Source of the DNA: JAJECS01 sp965198185
GTDB taxonomy: Bacteria; Chloroflexota; UBA11872
Assembly: GCA_965198185.1 (NCBI GenBank)
Contig: CBDAOU010000002.1
Location: forward strand, 1,550,001 to 1,614,000
Length of the DNA stretch: 64,000 nt
Direction of reading: 5' to 3'
Position 1 is the first letter of the stretch. Each line of letters opens with the position of its first letter. Below the pieces are notes generated by a model. It searched no databases, had not been told where the DNA came from, and worked only from the letters and a program-made list of their open reading frames with translations. The position numbers were made by a program, and so were the translations under genes. Of this stretch, positions 1-8,847 are shown in pieces.

Positions 1-1706
1 TCGAAAGTCCCCGGGACCCGATTATCTGGGACACCAGTAATCAGGCCTACGCGCACAAGCTCGTCACGGGACGGGCGGACGATTTCAGGAGCTTACGCCA
101 ACCCGGAGGCCTTTCGGGATTCGCCGCGCGCGAGGAGAGCCCGCACGACGTCATCGGCGCCGGGCACGCGGGCACGGGGGTATCGGCCGGCGCGGGCGTT
201 GCCCTGGCCAGCCGCGTCCACGGCGACGACGCCTCGGTCGTCACGGTGATCGGCGACGGGGCATTCACGTCAGGCGTGGTCTTCGAGGCGCTCAACCATG
301 CGGGCGATCTCCGCTTGCCGCTGGTGCTCATTTTGAACGACAACGGGCTCTCGATCTCGCCCAATGTCGGGGCGCTGGGCCGCAACTTGGGTCAGGGTCG
401 GCACTACGACTGGGCGCCGCCTTCCTTGGACAGCCGCTTCACCCCCGCCCAGCGCGAGACGGCGCCAACCACGCCGGCGGGCTCGGCCCGGGACTTCTTT
501 GCGGCCTTCGGCTTCGATTACCAGGGTCCTATCGACGGCCACGATCTCCGCGCTCTTGACGAGGCGCTGCGGGTCGCCAAAGCGCGACGCCGGCCGGTCG
601 CCGTGCATGTCTTCACCCAAAAGGGACGCGGTATGCCGGAGGCGGAAGAAGACCCGGTGACCCTGCATCAGCCGGGAACGGCTCAGGCGGTTGGGGCAAC
701 CGCCGCGCCGAGCTATAGCAAGGTTTTGGCGCGAACCCTGGCCGAGCTGGCGCGCGATGACCCCCGCATCGTCGCGGTGAGCGCGGCCATGCTCGAAGGC
801 ACCGCGCTGGCTGACCTGCAGCAGGCGCTGCCGGGACGCGTGCACGACGTGGGCATCGCCGAAAGCCACGCCCTGGCGCTGGCCGCCGGCCTGGCCACGC
901 AGGGGCTGCGGCCGGTGGTGTGCATTTACTCGACCTTCCTCCAGCGGGGGTTCGACCAGATCGTGCATGACATAGCGATTCAGCAGTTGCCGATCGTGCT
1001 GGGCGTCGATCGCGCCGGCGTCGTCGGAGACGACGGCCGCACGCATCACGGGGTGCTCGACCTGGCGTATCTGCGGGCCATTCCGAACCTCGTGGTGGCG
1101 GCGCCCAAAGACGAGAACGAGCTGCGGCATCTCCTGGCAACCGCCATCGCCTCGGACCGGCCGTTCGCGATTCGCTATTCGCGCGGCGCCGGCCGCGGCG
1201 TGCCGTGCGACGAGCCGCTGCACCACCTGCCCATCGGCCGCGGCGAGTTTCTGCGCGACGGCGGCGACGTGGCCCTGCTGCCCATCGGCTGGGCCGTGCA
1301 CCCGGCGCTGCAGGCAGCGGAGATGCTGGCCGCCGAGCATGACATCCACGCCACGGTCGCCAACGCTCGCTTTGTGAAGCCGCTTGATACGTCGCTGATC
1401 GTGCAGGCGGCCGAGCGGACGGGACGGGTGGTGACCATCGAGGACCACAACCGCATGGGTGGATTCGGCAGTGCCGTACTCGAGGTGCTGGCCGACCACG
1501 GCCTGCGCGACGTCACGGTGAGCCGCCTGGGGCTGCCGGATCAGTTCCTGGACCACGGCCCGGCGGACAGCTTGCGCGCGGCGCACGGCCTGAGCGTTGA
1601 CGGCATCGTCGATGCGGCGCGTGGGCTGCTGGACCAGCGCAACGGCGGCGAGTCAGTCGCGGCGGATTGGCCGTCGACGTTCGAACGGCGAACCACGGCG
1701 CCCTAG
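1..1706 (+). CDS. dxs: 1-deoxy-D-xylulose-5-phosphate synthase, 5'-truncated by the window edge
   Basis: A thiamine-diphosphate enzyme that condenses pyruvate and glyceraldehyde 3-phosphate in the first step of the MEP isoprenoid pathway. The frame is open from base 3, so the N-terminus (roughly the first 60-70 residues of the family) lies outside the window. Visible landmarks in order: a WDTSNQAYAHKLVTGR segment and GGLSGF, the ThDP/Mg motif VIGDGAFTSGVVFEALNHAG with LILNDNGLSIS, then the pyrimidine-domain block GIAESHALALAAGLATQGLR, YSTFLQRGFDQIVHD and DRAGVVGDDGRTHHG. The usual EQH of that block reads ESH here. The C-terminal transketolase domain is complete. Its TAG shares four bases with the stop of the convergent gene that follows. 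Confidence 0.93.
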   Translation, partial: ESPRDPIIWDTSNQAYAHKLVTGRADDFRSLRQPGGLSGFAAREESPHDVIGAGHAGTGVSAGAGVALASRVHGDDASVVTVIGDGAFTSGVVFEALNHAGDLRLPLVLILNDNGLSISPNVGALGRNLGQGRHYDWAPPSLDSRFTPAQRETAPTTPAGSARDFFAAFGFDYQGPIDGHDLRALDEALRVAKARRRPVAVHVFTQKGRGMPEAEEDPVTLHQPGTAQAVGATAAPSYSKVLARTLAELARDDPRIVAVSAAMLEGTALADLQQALPGRVHDVGIAESHALALAAGLATQGLRPVVCIYSTFLQRGFDQIVHDIAIQQLPIVLGVDRAGVVGDDGRTHHGVLDLAYLRAIPNLVVAAPKDENELRHLLATAIASDRPFAIRYSRGAGRGVPCDEPLHHLPIGRGEFLRDGGDVALLPIGWAVHPALQAAEMLAAEHDIHATVANARFVKPLDTSLIVQAAERTGRVVTIEDHNRMGGFGSAVLEVLADHGLRDVTVSRLGLPDQFLDHGPADSLRAAHGLSVDGIVDAARGLLDQRNGGESVAADWPSTFERRTTAP

Positions 1707-2524
1707 GGCGACACGTCCTCCGGCAGCTGGGTCGAGCTGGCGGTGATGGCGGCATCCAACTGCGCGTGGGAGAGGCCCTGAGCGCCGCGCAGATCCGCCT
1801 TCGTGAGGTTGGCGCCAGATAGATCCGCGTCCTCGAGATGGGCGTTAATGAGCACGGCCCCGTCGAGTCGCGTCCCGGAGAGGTCCACGCGCTCAAGGTG
1901 GGCGCCCGGGAGATGGGCGCCGCGAAGATCCGTCTCGGAGAGATTCACGTGATCGCTGCCACGCCGCGTGTGGCGGCGAGCCCCGATAGTGGTCATCGCC
2001 ATCTGCACGTCGGGGCGCACGAACTCGGGATCATCCGCGTGCTCCGCATCGAGCGGGGCATTCTGGCGCACGTAGCGGCTCAGCACGTCCATCACCGGCC
2101 AGTAATCCTGCGGCGACTCCTGCACGATCTTGCCCAGTTCCTCGATGCCCCGGATGCGCTCCTCGATCACCGGTTCACCTTCGTGGGAAACGTTGAGTTG
2201 CGCGATTGAACTGCGAACGCGGGTGTTCAACGTCGGACCCTCACGCGCCTTGATGGACTCGTAGAGCGATCGCTGGCGGCGCCAGAAGTAGTAGAGGCCG
2301 CCGCCGAGCAGCACCAAGCCGATGACCTGGACTACGCGCCCAGAGCCATCGTCTGGGACCTCCGCCCCCGGGGCCGCCCCTGGGACGGGTGTGGCCACCG
2401 GCGTGGCCTCCGCTTCCGCCCGCATGACCTCGCCGCAGGTGGCAGCCGCCCAGAACATGATTGCGCTGATCATGACGAAGAACAGCACGATGCCAGCAGC
2501 GGTGAGCAAGAACTTGGCGTTCAC
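1703..2524 (-). CDS. Membrane-anchored pentapeptide-repeat protein
   Basis: Predicted protein of 273 residues. Residues 5-28 form a hydrophobic segment, then a short Ala/Pro/Thr-rich linker, then a second hydrophobic segment near residues 65-83 ending in WRRQR. The middle part (about 95-165) is soluble and helical. The C-terminus (about 190-255) carries A(D/N)LxX pentapeptide repeats such as DLRGAHLPGAHLERVDLSG and DADLSGANLTKADLRGA, which in this family build a right-handed quadrilateral beta helix. The partner or target cannot be read from sequence. It converges on dxs and overlaps its stop by four bases. Function is unknown, and the repeat assignment is clear. Confidence 0.8.
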   Translation of the reverse strand: MNAKFLLTAAGIVLFFVMISAIMFWAAATCGEVMRAEAEATPVATPVPGAAPGAEVPDDGSGRVVQVIGLVLLGGGLYYFWRRQRSLYESIKAREGPTLNTRVRSSIAQLNVSHEGEPVIEERIRGIEELGKIVQESPQDYWPVMDVLSRYVRQNAPLDAEHADDPEFVRPDVQMAMTTIGARRHTRRGSDHVNLSETDLRGAHLPGAHLERVDLSGTRLDGAVLINAHLEDADLSGANLTKADLRGAQGLSHAQLDAAITASSTQLPEDVSP

Positions 2525-2682
2525 GTTGGGCCCCAGGGCGCCGACGACTGCCGCAAGGTTACACCGCGATCACCGGCACGGTCGCGGTCAAGACAGACTG
2601 CTACGATCCGTGGGTGGATGCGGCCGGCGGGACGTTTTGCTCCGCCGCGAGGGTCCGGCAACGTCAATGGAAAACGACCTGC

Positions 2683-3504
2683 ATGGCAGTTGAGCGCCTG
2701 CGGCGCCGGCTGATGCCCTGGCTGGAAGCGCGGCTTGGCGCCTCGCCGGAGGCGCTGGCGACCCCAGAAGTACCGGTCGTTGCCCTGGACGCGCGCAAGG
2801 AGCTCGGCCCCCCGGTATTCGCCGTAGCGCTGGGAGGTCGGGCCGTGGTGACGGCCCGACCGGATTGGGCGCCCGCGCTGGAGGCGGCCCTCGACGGCCT
2901 GACGTATGACCTGCTGTTCTCGATTTACGGGGCCTATGAGATCAGCCGCGCCACGCTGCCCCACGGATTCACCGGCTGGGGGCCCTACTTTTGCATGGCG
3001 GCCGACGAGCAGAGCTTTTGCGAGGCGGACGACCCGCGTCCCGTCTACCTCAGCGGCGAGGAGATTCGGTCAATCGCCGATCCCAAGGTCTTCTGGCACT
3101 GCTTTGTGGACGAGGCGATCGGCGGATTCGGCATTTTCGCGGACGGGCAGCTGGTCTCGTTGGCGTCGATTCGCGTTGAAAGCGACGAGCTGCTCGAGAT
3201 CGGCATCGACTCGGCGCCGGACCAGCAGCTGCGCGGCATGGGCCGGGCCGTGGCGGCGGCGGCGGGGCGCTGGATCCTCGAGCAGGGCAAGCTGGTGTGG
3301 TGGACGACCTCGACCTGGAACGTGCCCTCGTCGCGGCTCTCCCGCACGCTGGGGCTGGTCCACGTCTGGAGCGAGATGATTGCGGTGCCCGGACCGTTTC
3401 GCATGCCGCCGCAGCCGCTGGGGGCACCGGCGCGCGGCGCCGAAATGCGCAACTACTACCCCGAATGGGCCATGAACCACGACATCAAGCCGCGGGAAGA
3501 CTAG
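2683..3504 (+). CDS. GNAT-family N-acetyltransferase-like protein
   Basis: About 273 residues from the ATG at 2683; the open frame reaches an earlier ATG at 2614, but the extra stretch looks non-coding. The C-terminal half shows a GNAT-like core: a beta strand LLEIGIDSAP followed by an acetyl-CoA pyrophosphate-loop-like QLRGMGRAVAAAAGRWIL, then a WWTTSTWNVPSSRLSRTLGL segment that matches the usual Asn/Ser-rich motif B region. The N-terminal 120 residues do not resemble a common domain. The acetyl acceptor is unknown. It lies upstream of a Gfo/Idh/MocA gene on the same strand with a gap under 50 bp, so the two may be co-transcribed. Confidence 0.68.
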   Translation: MAVERLRRRLMPWLEARLGASPEALATPEVPVVALDARKELGPPVFAVALGGRAVVTARPDWAPALEAALDGLTYDLLFSIYGAYEISRATLPHGFTGWGPYFCMAADEQSFCEADDPRPVYLSGEEIRSIADPKVFWHCFVDEAIGGFGIFADGQLVSLASIRVESDELLEIGIDSAPDQQLRGMGRAVAAAAGRWILEQGKLVWWTTSTWNVPSSRLSRTLGLVHVWSEMIAVPGPFRMPPQPLGAPARGAEMRNYYPEWAMNHDIKPRED

Positions 3505-3552
3505 GCGACGAGTGGCCTCCCTCCTGCGACCGCGCGAGAAGGGTGCTCTCAG

Positions 3553-4632
3553 ATGACGGCCTCAGATCGACCGCTGCGGGTGGCGATTGCCGGCTGCCAC
3601 CGGATGCTTGATCGCGTGGCGCAGAGCCACAACTGGGCGGCGGCGTTTGACGCGGTGCCCGAGACCGAGATCGTGGGCGTGTTCGACTACGGCGCCGAAA
3701 CGCGGCGGGCATTCAACACGGTTTGGGGCGACCACATCCCCGATTTCGACGACTTCCCGCGCATGCTGGAAGCGGTCGATCCGGACATCGTGTGCATCGC
3801 CACGCGGCAAACCATGCACGCGGACCAGTGCGAGCAGGCCGTGGCGGCCGGAGTGCGGGGCTTCTTCTTCGAGAAACCCTTCGCGACGACGATGGATGAG
3901 GTCGATCGCATCGTCAACGCCTGCGAGGGCGGCGGCGTGGGCGTGGTCTTTGGCCTCGATCGCGCCTGGTGGCCGCCGTACGTCCGCCTGGCCAAGCTGC
4001 TGGACGACGGCCTGATCGGCGAGGTTCAGGCGGTCTTTGGGTTCGGTCTGGCGCAGTTGCTCAACCACGGCTGTCATTGGCTGGACGTGATGCTCACGCT
4101 GGCCGGCCATCCCGAGCCAGAGTGGGCGGCTGGATATGTCAACGACGTCTCCAGCCTGCCGGCGGACGCGCGCGACCGGTTGGATCCGCCGGGCCGCGGG
4201 ATGTTCGGCTGGGGCGACGGCAAGTTCGCGCACGTGATGCGCGACGGCGCGCCGAGCCACGCCTACGAAGTCCTGGGTAGCGAAGGCCGGCTGCTGGTGA
4301 CTAACGACGCCAGCGAGGCGCTGGTGTGGCGCCTGCGCGAGGGATTCGGCTACCTGGGCCGCGAGGGCCTGGCGGCCGAGCCAATTGAGCTGCCCGAGCG
4401 AGGCGGGCTGGCGGACGCCGGCCGCGTGGCCGTCGGCGACCTCGTGGCCGCGATTCGCGACGGCCGGCCATCGATCTGCGGGCTCGACCGCGCCCGCCTG
4501 GTCACGGAGCTAGGCTTCGCCTTCCACGAATCGCATCTCCAGGGCGGCGCGCGCGTGGCGCTGCCGCTGCAGGAGCGCAACGTGCGCGTGCCGTCCTACG
4601 AGTGGGGCAACGAGCCGCCCGCCGGCGCGTAG
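3553..4632 (+). CDS. Gfo/Idh/MocA-family NAD(P)-dependent oxidoreductase
   Basis: A 359-residue dehydrogenase of the glucose-fructose oxidoreductase / inositol dehydrogenase superfamily, which usually oxidises or reduces sugars and cyclitols. The N-terminal Rossmann strand is RVAIAGCHRM, with cofactor-acidic position around VGVFDYG. The diagnostic lysine sits in FFFEKPFATTMDE (about residues 99-112). The C-terminal domain contains NHGCHWLDVMLTLAG, the histidine/aspartate pair typical of the catalytic site. The substrate cannot be inferred. The neighbouring PhyH, M24 peptidase and enolase-superfamily genes suggest catabolism of small organic compounds. Confidence 0.87.
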   Translation: MTASDRPLRVAIAGCHRMLDRVAQSHNWAAAFDAVPETEIVGVFDYGAETRRAFNTVWGDHIPDFDDFPRMLEAVDPDIVCIATRQTMHADQCEQAVAAGVRGFFFEKPFATTMDEVDRIVNACEGGGVGVVFGLDRAWWPPYVRLAKLLDDGLIGEVQAVFGFGLAQLLNHGCHWLDVMLTLAGHPEPEWAAGYVNDVSSLPADARDRLDPPGRGMFGWGDGKFAHVMRDGAPSHAYEVLGSEGRLLVTNDASEALVWRLREGFGYLGREGLAAEPIELPERGGLADAGRVAVGDLVAAIRDGRPSICGLDRARLVTELGFAFHESHLQGGARVALPLQERNVRVPSYEWGNEPPAGA

Positions 4633-4642
4633 CTCGAAACCG

Positions 4643-5493
4643 CTAGACCAAGTCCCAACGGCTGGGATTCATTCCCGGTGCCTCAGAGGTCATACCCGCG
4701 GGCTTGTTGCCGCCTTCGGGAAGCCAGTGGCGCGTGTTGCGATCGGCAAACAGCGGCCGCACGTGATCGGGCAGGGCCGCCACGGCGTCGGGGTCCCAGG
4801 CCGGCACGTCACCCTGCGGTCCGGCCCACGCGGGACGATAGGCTATGGCGATCATTTCCCGCGGCCGATCGCCAGTGTTGGGGAAGTTGCCGTGGAAGAC
4901 ACGATGGTTGATCAGCACGGCCGATCCCGCCTTGGCCGGCACCATGACCTCTTCGGGGTGGCCCTCGAAGCGGCGATAGGGATTGGCGTCGGCGTGGAAG
5001 GCGAGGTGCGACCGCGGGACGACGCGAAACGGCGAGACCTCCGGGGTCAGGTCGTCGAGGTAGTAGAGCACCCGGACCATGTAGGGCGCGCTGCCGCCGT
5101 GGCCGAAGATCTTGGATCCGTAGGGCTGGCCGTCGGTGTGCAGGCTGATGCCGGGGTGGCCGGGCTCGGAGCGCGCGTAGGCGACCGACATCAAGACAAT
5201 GTCCGGCCCGCAGAGCGCACGAAGGAAATCCAGCGTGGGCGGATTGGCGATGAGGTCGTTGATCAGGCCGCCGGCAAACTCCACGCCGGGTCGAACCTGC
5301 TGGCTCTTGCTGTAGTCGGTGGGGATGGTCTCCCAGGTCGCCGTGACGCCTTGAGCTCGGTCACCTGCTCAGGGCTCAGCAGGTCGGGCAGGACTAGATA
5401 GCCCTCGACCTCGATCTGCCGGATGCGCTCGCCGAGGGTCAGCGCCGACCAGTCCCGATCGTCAATCCGCCGCGTCGCCGCCTCAACGGCCAT
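4643..5493 (-). pseudogene. Phytanoyl-CoA dioxygenase (PhyH) family gene with an internal frameshift
   Basis: An Fe(II)/2-oxoglutarate-dependent oxygenase split over two frames. The first part (5493 down to about 5346) encodes EGYLVLPDLLSPEQVTELKA. The rest continues in another frame as WETIPTDYSKSQQVRPG and then the PhyH core. Continuity of the family alignment across the break indicates one lost base near 5345-5350. The iron ligands are present downstream: His and Asp in SLHTDGQPYG and the distal His in NHRVFHGNFPNTGDRPRE, with the 2-oxoglutarate-binding Arg following. The gene is otherwise full length, so a residual sequencing indel is as likely as true decay. A second, intact PhyH lies at 41436-42176. 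Confidence 0.78.
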
Positions 5494-5596
5494 CGCCGCC
5501 TCCGTCGCTAGATCGTCTCGTCACCATCCGACTTTCACGCATGGGCCGCATGACGGTCAACTCTCGCGCTGAGCCAGAGCTGGCAGCCGGCTCGGG

Positions 5597-6724
5597 CTAC
5601 ACCAACCCCAGGCGGTGATTCGAGAGGCGCTCCAGGCCGTCGGCGGTGACGAGGTAGTTGTGCTCGAGGCGCACGCCGTGGAAGGGCATGCCGTAGGCGC
5701 CCGGCTCGAGGGCGATGACCATGCCCTCCAGCACCTCGCCTTCGACGCCGGGCACGAAATCGGGGGCCTCGGGATGCTCCAGCCCGAGCGAATGCCCGGC
5801 GTGGCCCGGCAGGCTCCAGTCCGGGTTGGCGCGGCGCAGCACGGCGTCCTGCACGGCGTAGATGTCCTGCGCGCGAACGCCGGGTCGAATCATCGCCTCG
5901 GAGGCCGTCAACGCTTCGTGGACCGCGTCGAAGGCGTCCTGCTGCTCCGGCGTCGGCCGGCCGCCGAGGGTGATGGTGTTGGTGAGGTCGCAGCGATAGC
6001 CGTTCACATAGGGAAACAGGTCCATGACGACGTTGTCGCCGGTTTCCATGCGGCGTGGGCCGGGGTCGCCGCGGCGAGGCAGGACCCGCGGACCGGAGAT
6101 GAACTCGCACATCATGACGAACGGTCCCTCCGCCACTTCCAGACCAGCGGTGACGATGGCGGCGTAGGCGTCGATCTCACGCATGCCGGGCGCCAGGCAC
6201 TCCCACGAGGCCGCGTGCATGGCCTCGCCGACCCGCACGGCCGCGCGGATCAGGTCCAACTCATCGGGGTCCTTGACCTGGCGCATGCGGCCCAGGTGGG
6301 GCTCGATGTCCCGCACCTCTCGCGCCACGGCAGCGAAGGCAACGGGTACGGAAGCGCTCTCAACCCCGATGATCTCGCTCCCGAGTTTCCGGAGCAGGTC
6401 GATGGCGGCCTTGGCCGTGCAGTGGGCGCGGGTGACGTCGGGTTCAGCCACGCGCCAGGGACCGTGAATGACCTCGTCGGCGGCCGGCTCGACATCGAGC
6501 TTGGCGAACCCGTCGAGGATGAGCGTCGTGGGGCCACCGCGTTGGATGATGAGGTACTGCGGCGCGCGGTGGTGGATGTCATTCGGCGACGGCATGTAGT
6601 TGGCCAGGTAGAAGACGTGCTCGGGCCGCGTGACGACGAGTGTCTCCACATCGGCGTCAACGGCTTCGAGCAAGCGGCGCGTGCGCGCGCGGCATCCCTC
6701 AGTGCTGAGCATGGCGTTCCTCAA
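5597..6724 (-). CDS. M24-family metallopeptidase (Xaa-Pro aminopeptidase-like)
   Basis: A 375-residue pita-bread-fold protein. The N-terminal creatinase-like domain spans roughly residues 1-140 (PEHVFYLANY segment) and the catalytic domain the rest. The five metal ligands are visible: Asp in VVMDLFPYVNGYRCDLTNT (both Asp), His in GHAGHSLGLEHPE, Glu in MVIALEPGAYG and Glu in VRLEHNYLV. The family includes Xaa-Pro aminopeptidases, dimethylsulfoniopropionate lyase DddP and creatinases, so the substrate is open. ATG at 6724 or the in-frame ATG at 6712 could be the start. Confidence 0.87.
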   Translation of the reverse strand: MRNAMLSTEGCRARTRRLLEAVDADVETLVVTRPEHVFYLANYMPSPNDIHHRAPQYLIIQRGGPTTLILDGFAKLDVEPAADEVIHGPWRVAEPDVTRAHCTAKAAIDLLRKLGSEIIGVESASVPVAFAAVAREVRDIEPHLGRMRQVKDPDELDLIRAAVRVGEAMHAASWECLAPGMREIDAYAAIVTAGLEVAEGPFVMMCEFISGPRVLPRRGDPGPRRMETGDNVVMDLFPYVNGYRCDLTNTITLGGRPTPEQQDAFDAVHEALTASEAMIRPGVRAQDIYAVQDAVLRRANPDWSLPGHAGHSLGLEHPEAPDFVPGVEGEVLEGMVIALEPGAYGMPFHGVRLEHNYLVTADGLERLSNHRLGLV

Positions 6725-6780
6725 CCCTCAAGCGGCGCTGCCGCGGGCAGTCTCTCGCACCGCCGCGCGACGGTCGAGTC

Positions 6781-7689
6781 TTAGGCGGACGGGCGACCGA
6801 GCGCGTGTCTCAGGGCGTGCTCCAGCATCGGGAAATGAAAGTGGTAGCCCGAGGCAATCAGTCGCGCAGGCTCGACCCGCTGGCTGGCTAGCAGCATCTC
6901 ATCGGCGATCTCGCCCATCAGCACGCGCAGGAGCGGCGACACCATTGGCAGCAGGGCTGGTCGGCCCAGTACGCGTCCCAAGGTGCGCGCGAATTCCAGA
7001 TTGGTGCATAGCTCCGGAGCCACGACGTTGAAAGCCCCCCGCAGATCGTCGCGCGCCAGCACGTGCCGCACGACCCCGACGACGTCCTCGAGGGCCACCC
7101 ACGGCCACCACTGGCGGCCGCTGCCCAACGGGCCGCCCAGCCCAAGCTTGAAGGCGGGCGCCTGGCGCGTCAGGAAAGCGGAGTGGCCCGCAACCACGGG
7201 CGCGCCGCGGAGGTGCACAACCCGGATTTCACGGCCCGCGGCGGGCTGAGCGGCGGCCTCCCAGTCGGTCGCGAGCCTTGCCAGAAACCCCGTCCCCGGC
7301 GGGCTGTCCTCACGCAGGACCTCATTGCCACGGTCGCCGTAGTACCCCACCGCGGAATAGGACACGAGGACGCGGGGGGGACTCCGCAACACGGCCAGCG
7401 TCTCCGCCAGCAGCCTCGTTCCATCCACCCGGCTGGCGTGGATGCGGCGCTTCTTGGCGGCCGTCCAACGCCAGGCCGTCGTCGGCTCGCCGGCGAGATG
7501 CACGACGGCGTCGAGACCCTCGAGACCGCCGGCGTCGATGGTGCCGGCGGCGGGGTCCCAGGCAACTTGCCCCGCGCCGGCACGCCGGGGCGGCCGCACC
7601 AGATGGATGACCTCATGGGCCTCGGCCTGGAGCGCGGCGGTCACCGCGCCGCCGATGAGTCCGCTGCCGCCGGTGAGCGCTACGCGCAC
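6781..7689 (-). CDS. TIGR01777-family NAD(P)-binding epimerase/oxidoreductase (YfcH-like)
   Basis: A 302-residue short-chain dehydrogenase-like protein. The Rossmann motif is VALTGGSGLIGGAV at the N-terminus, followed by VVHLAGEP and the family signature region VSYSAVGYYGDRGNEVL. The C-terminus has the DUF1731-type tail with PLLRVLMGEIADEMLLASQRVEP and ASGYHFHFP. These features match the YfcH/SulA-type family, whose biochemical role is poorly known. It follows the M24 gene on the same strand after a gap of about 55 bp. Confidence 0.87.
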   Translation of the reverse strand: MRVALTGGSGLIGGAVTAALQAEAHEVIHLVRPPRRAGAGQVAWDPAAGTIDAGGLEGLDAVVHLAGEPTTAWRWTAAKKRRIHASRVDGTRLLAETLAVLRSPPRVLVSYSAVGYYGDRGNEVLREDSPPGTGFLARLATDWEAAAQPAAGREIRVVHLRGAPVVAGHSAFLTRQAPAFKLGLGGPLGSGRQWWPWVALEDVVGVVRHVLARDDLRGAFNVVAPELCTNLEFARTLGRVLGRPALLPMVSPLLRVLMGEIADEMLLASQRVEPARLIASGYHFHFPMLEHALRHALGRPSA

Positions 7690-7821
7690 GATGCCCTCCG
7701 ATTGCCGTTCTCATAGTGTTAGCGCTACACGCCCGTCGGGCAAGAGCAGGAGGGCTCTATTCGGGCCGCTTCGTGAGCCGCCCCGACGAGGCACGGCTGC
7801 GAAAGCGGCCTGGAGCTGTAG

Positions 7822-8727
7822 CTAGCTCGACGCGCTTTCGTAGATGTGGCGCGGCGGGCGGCGCAGGTCCCACACCAAACCGAGCCAACTCAGCACCGTG
7901 AGCAGCCAGTGGGTCACGTCGATTTCGTACCAATAGAACCCGTTGCGCTCGGAGCCGGGATAGCGGTGGTGGTTGTTGTGCCAGCCCTCGCCCATGGTGA
8001 CGAGCGCCAGCCAGAAATTGTTGCGGCTCGTGTCGTTGGTGTTGAAACGGCGGCCGCCCCACATGTGGGCGCCGGAGTTGATCAGGTAGGTGGTGTGCCA
8101 CAGCATCACCGTGCTGATGACAAAGCCCCAGACCAGCACCTGCAGCCAGGTGACGCCCGTCTGCGGGAATGAGCGCTCCAGCCAGAAGCCGAGGCCGATC
8201 ACCCCGCCTGCGTACGCCAGCATGCCCAGGCGGTAGTGCGACTCGAAGAAGCGAAGCTCGGGAAACCGGGCCAGGTCCTTGACCTCCTCCCAGCGCGTAT
8301 CGTCGCGGCTGACGCGAATGAGCCAACCGACTTGCGCCCACCAGAAGCCGCCGTGCAGGGGCGAGTGGACATCGTGCTCATCGTCCGAGTGCCGGTGGTG
8401 AAACCGGTGGTGACCGGCCCACCAGAGCGGCCCCTTTTGTATGGCCGTCGTGCCCAGGAAGGCGATCACCGCCTGAAAGACCCGTGACGTGCGAAAGCTC
8501 CGATGGGAGAAATAGCGGTGATAGAAGCCGGTGATGAAGAACACGCGCATCCAGTAGAGCCCCAGACACACCACCACCGCCGGCCAGCTCACGCCGGTCC
8601 AAATCGCAGCGAGCGCCGCGAGGTGCACGATGGTGAACGGGAGATTGCGAACGACGACGGACAGGCGTGACGAGGATTCCGTCTCGGGAGCGTCCTGCCG
8701 GGCGGCAGGCACGGCTTCAGAGGTCAC
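7822..8727 (-). CDS. Acyl-CoA/acyl-lipid delta-9-type fatty acid desaturase
   Basis: A 301-residue integral-membrane di-iron desaturase that inserts a double bond into fatty acyl chains. The three histidine boxes are present: HRYFSH (about 70-75), HHRFHH (about 106-111) and HNNHH (about 240-244). Hydrophobic pairs flank the boxes. It lies about 120 bp downstream of the cyclopropane synthase gene on the same strand. Unsaturated chains are the substrate of that enzyme, so the pair probably forms one lipid-modification unit. Confidence 0.9.
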   Translation of the reverse strand: MTSEAVPAARQDAPETESSSRLSVVVRNLPFTIVHLAALAAIWTGVSWPAVVVCLGLYWMRVFFITGFYHRYFSHRSFRTSRVFQAVIAFLGTTAIQKGPLWWAGHHRFHHRHSDDEHDVHSPLHGGFWWAQVGWLIRVSRDDTRWEEVKDLARFPELRFFESHYRLGMLAYAGGVIGLGFWLERSFPQTGVTWLQVLVWGFVISTVMLWHTTYLINSGAHMWGGRRFNTNDTSRNNFWLALVTMGEGWHNNHHRYPGSERNGFYWYEIDVTHWLLTVLSWLGLVWDLRRPPRHIYESASS

Positions 8728-8847
8728 GCTGAACCTCGGGCATTGGTGTTCACGACTGCTTTCGGGATGCAGGGCCTCAGGTCGCGGCCTTCGTTAGTAA
8801 GGGTGAGATATCGAAACGCGGCGTTCAACACAAAAATGCGCATCGCG

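Noticed and set aside
2614..2682. Upstream ATG extension of the GNAT gene
   Set aside because: The added 23 residues are Cys/Arg/Gln-rich and unlike the protein that follows. ATG 2683 is the better start.
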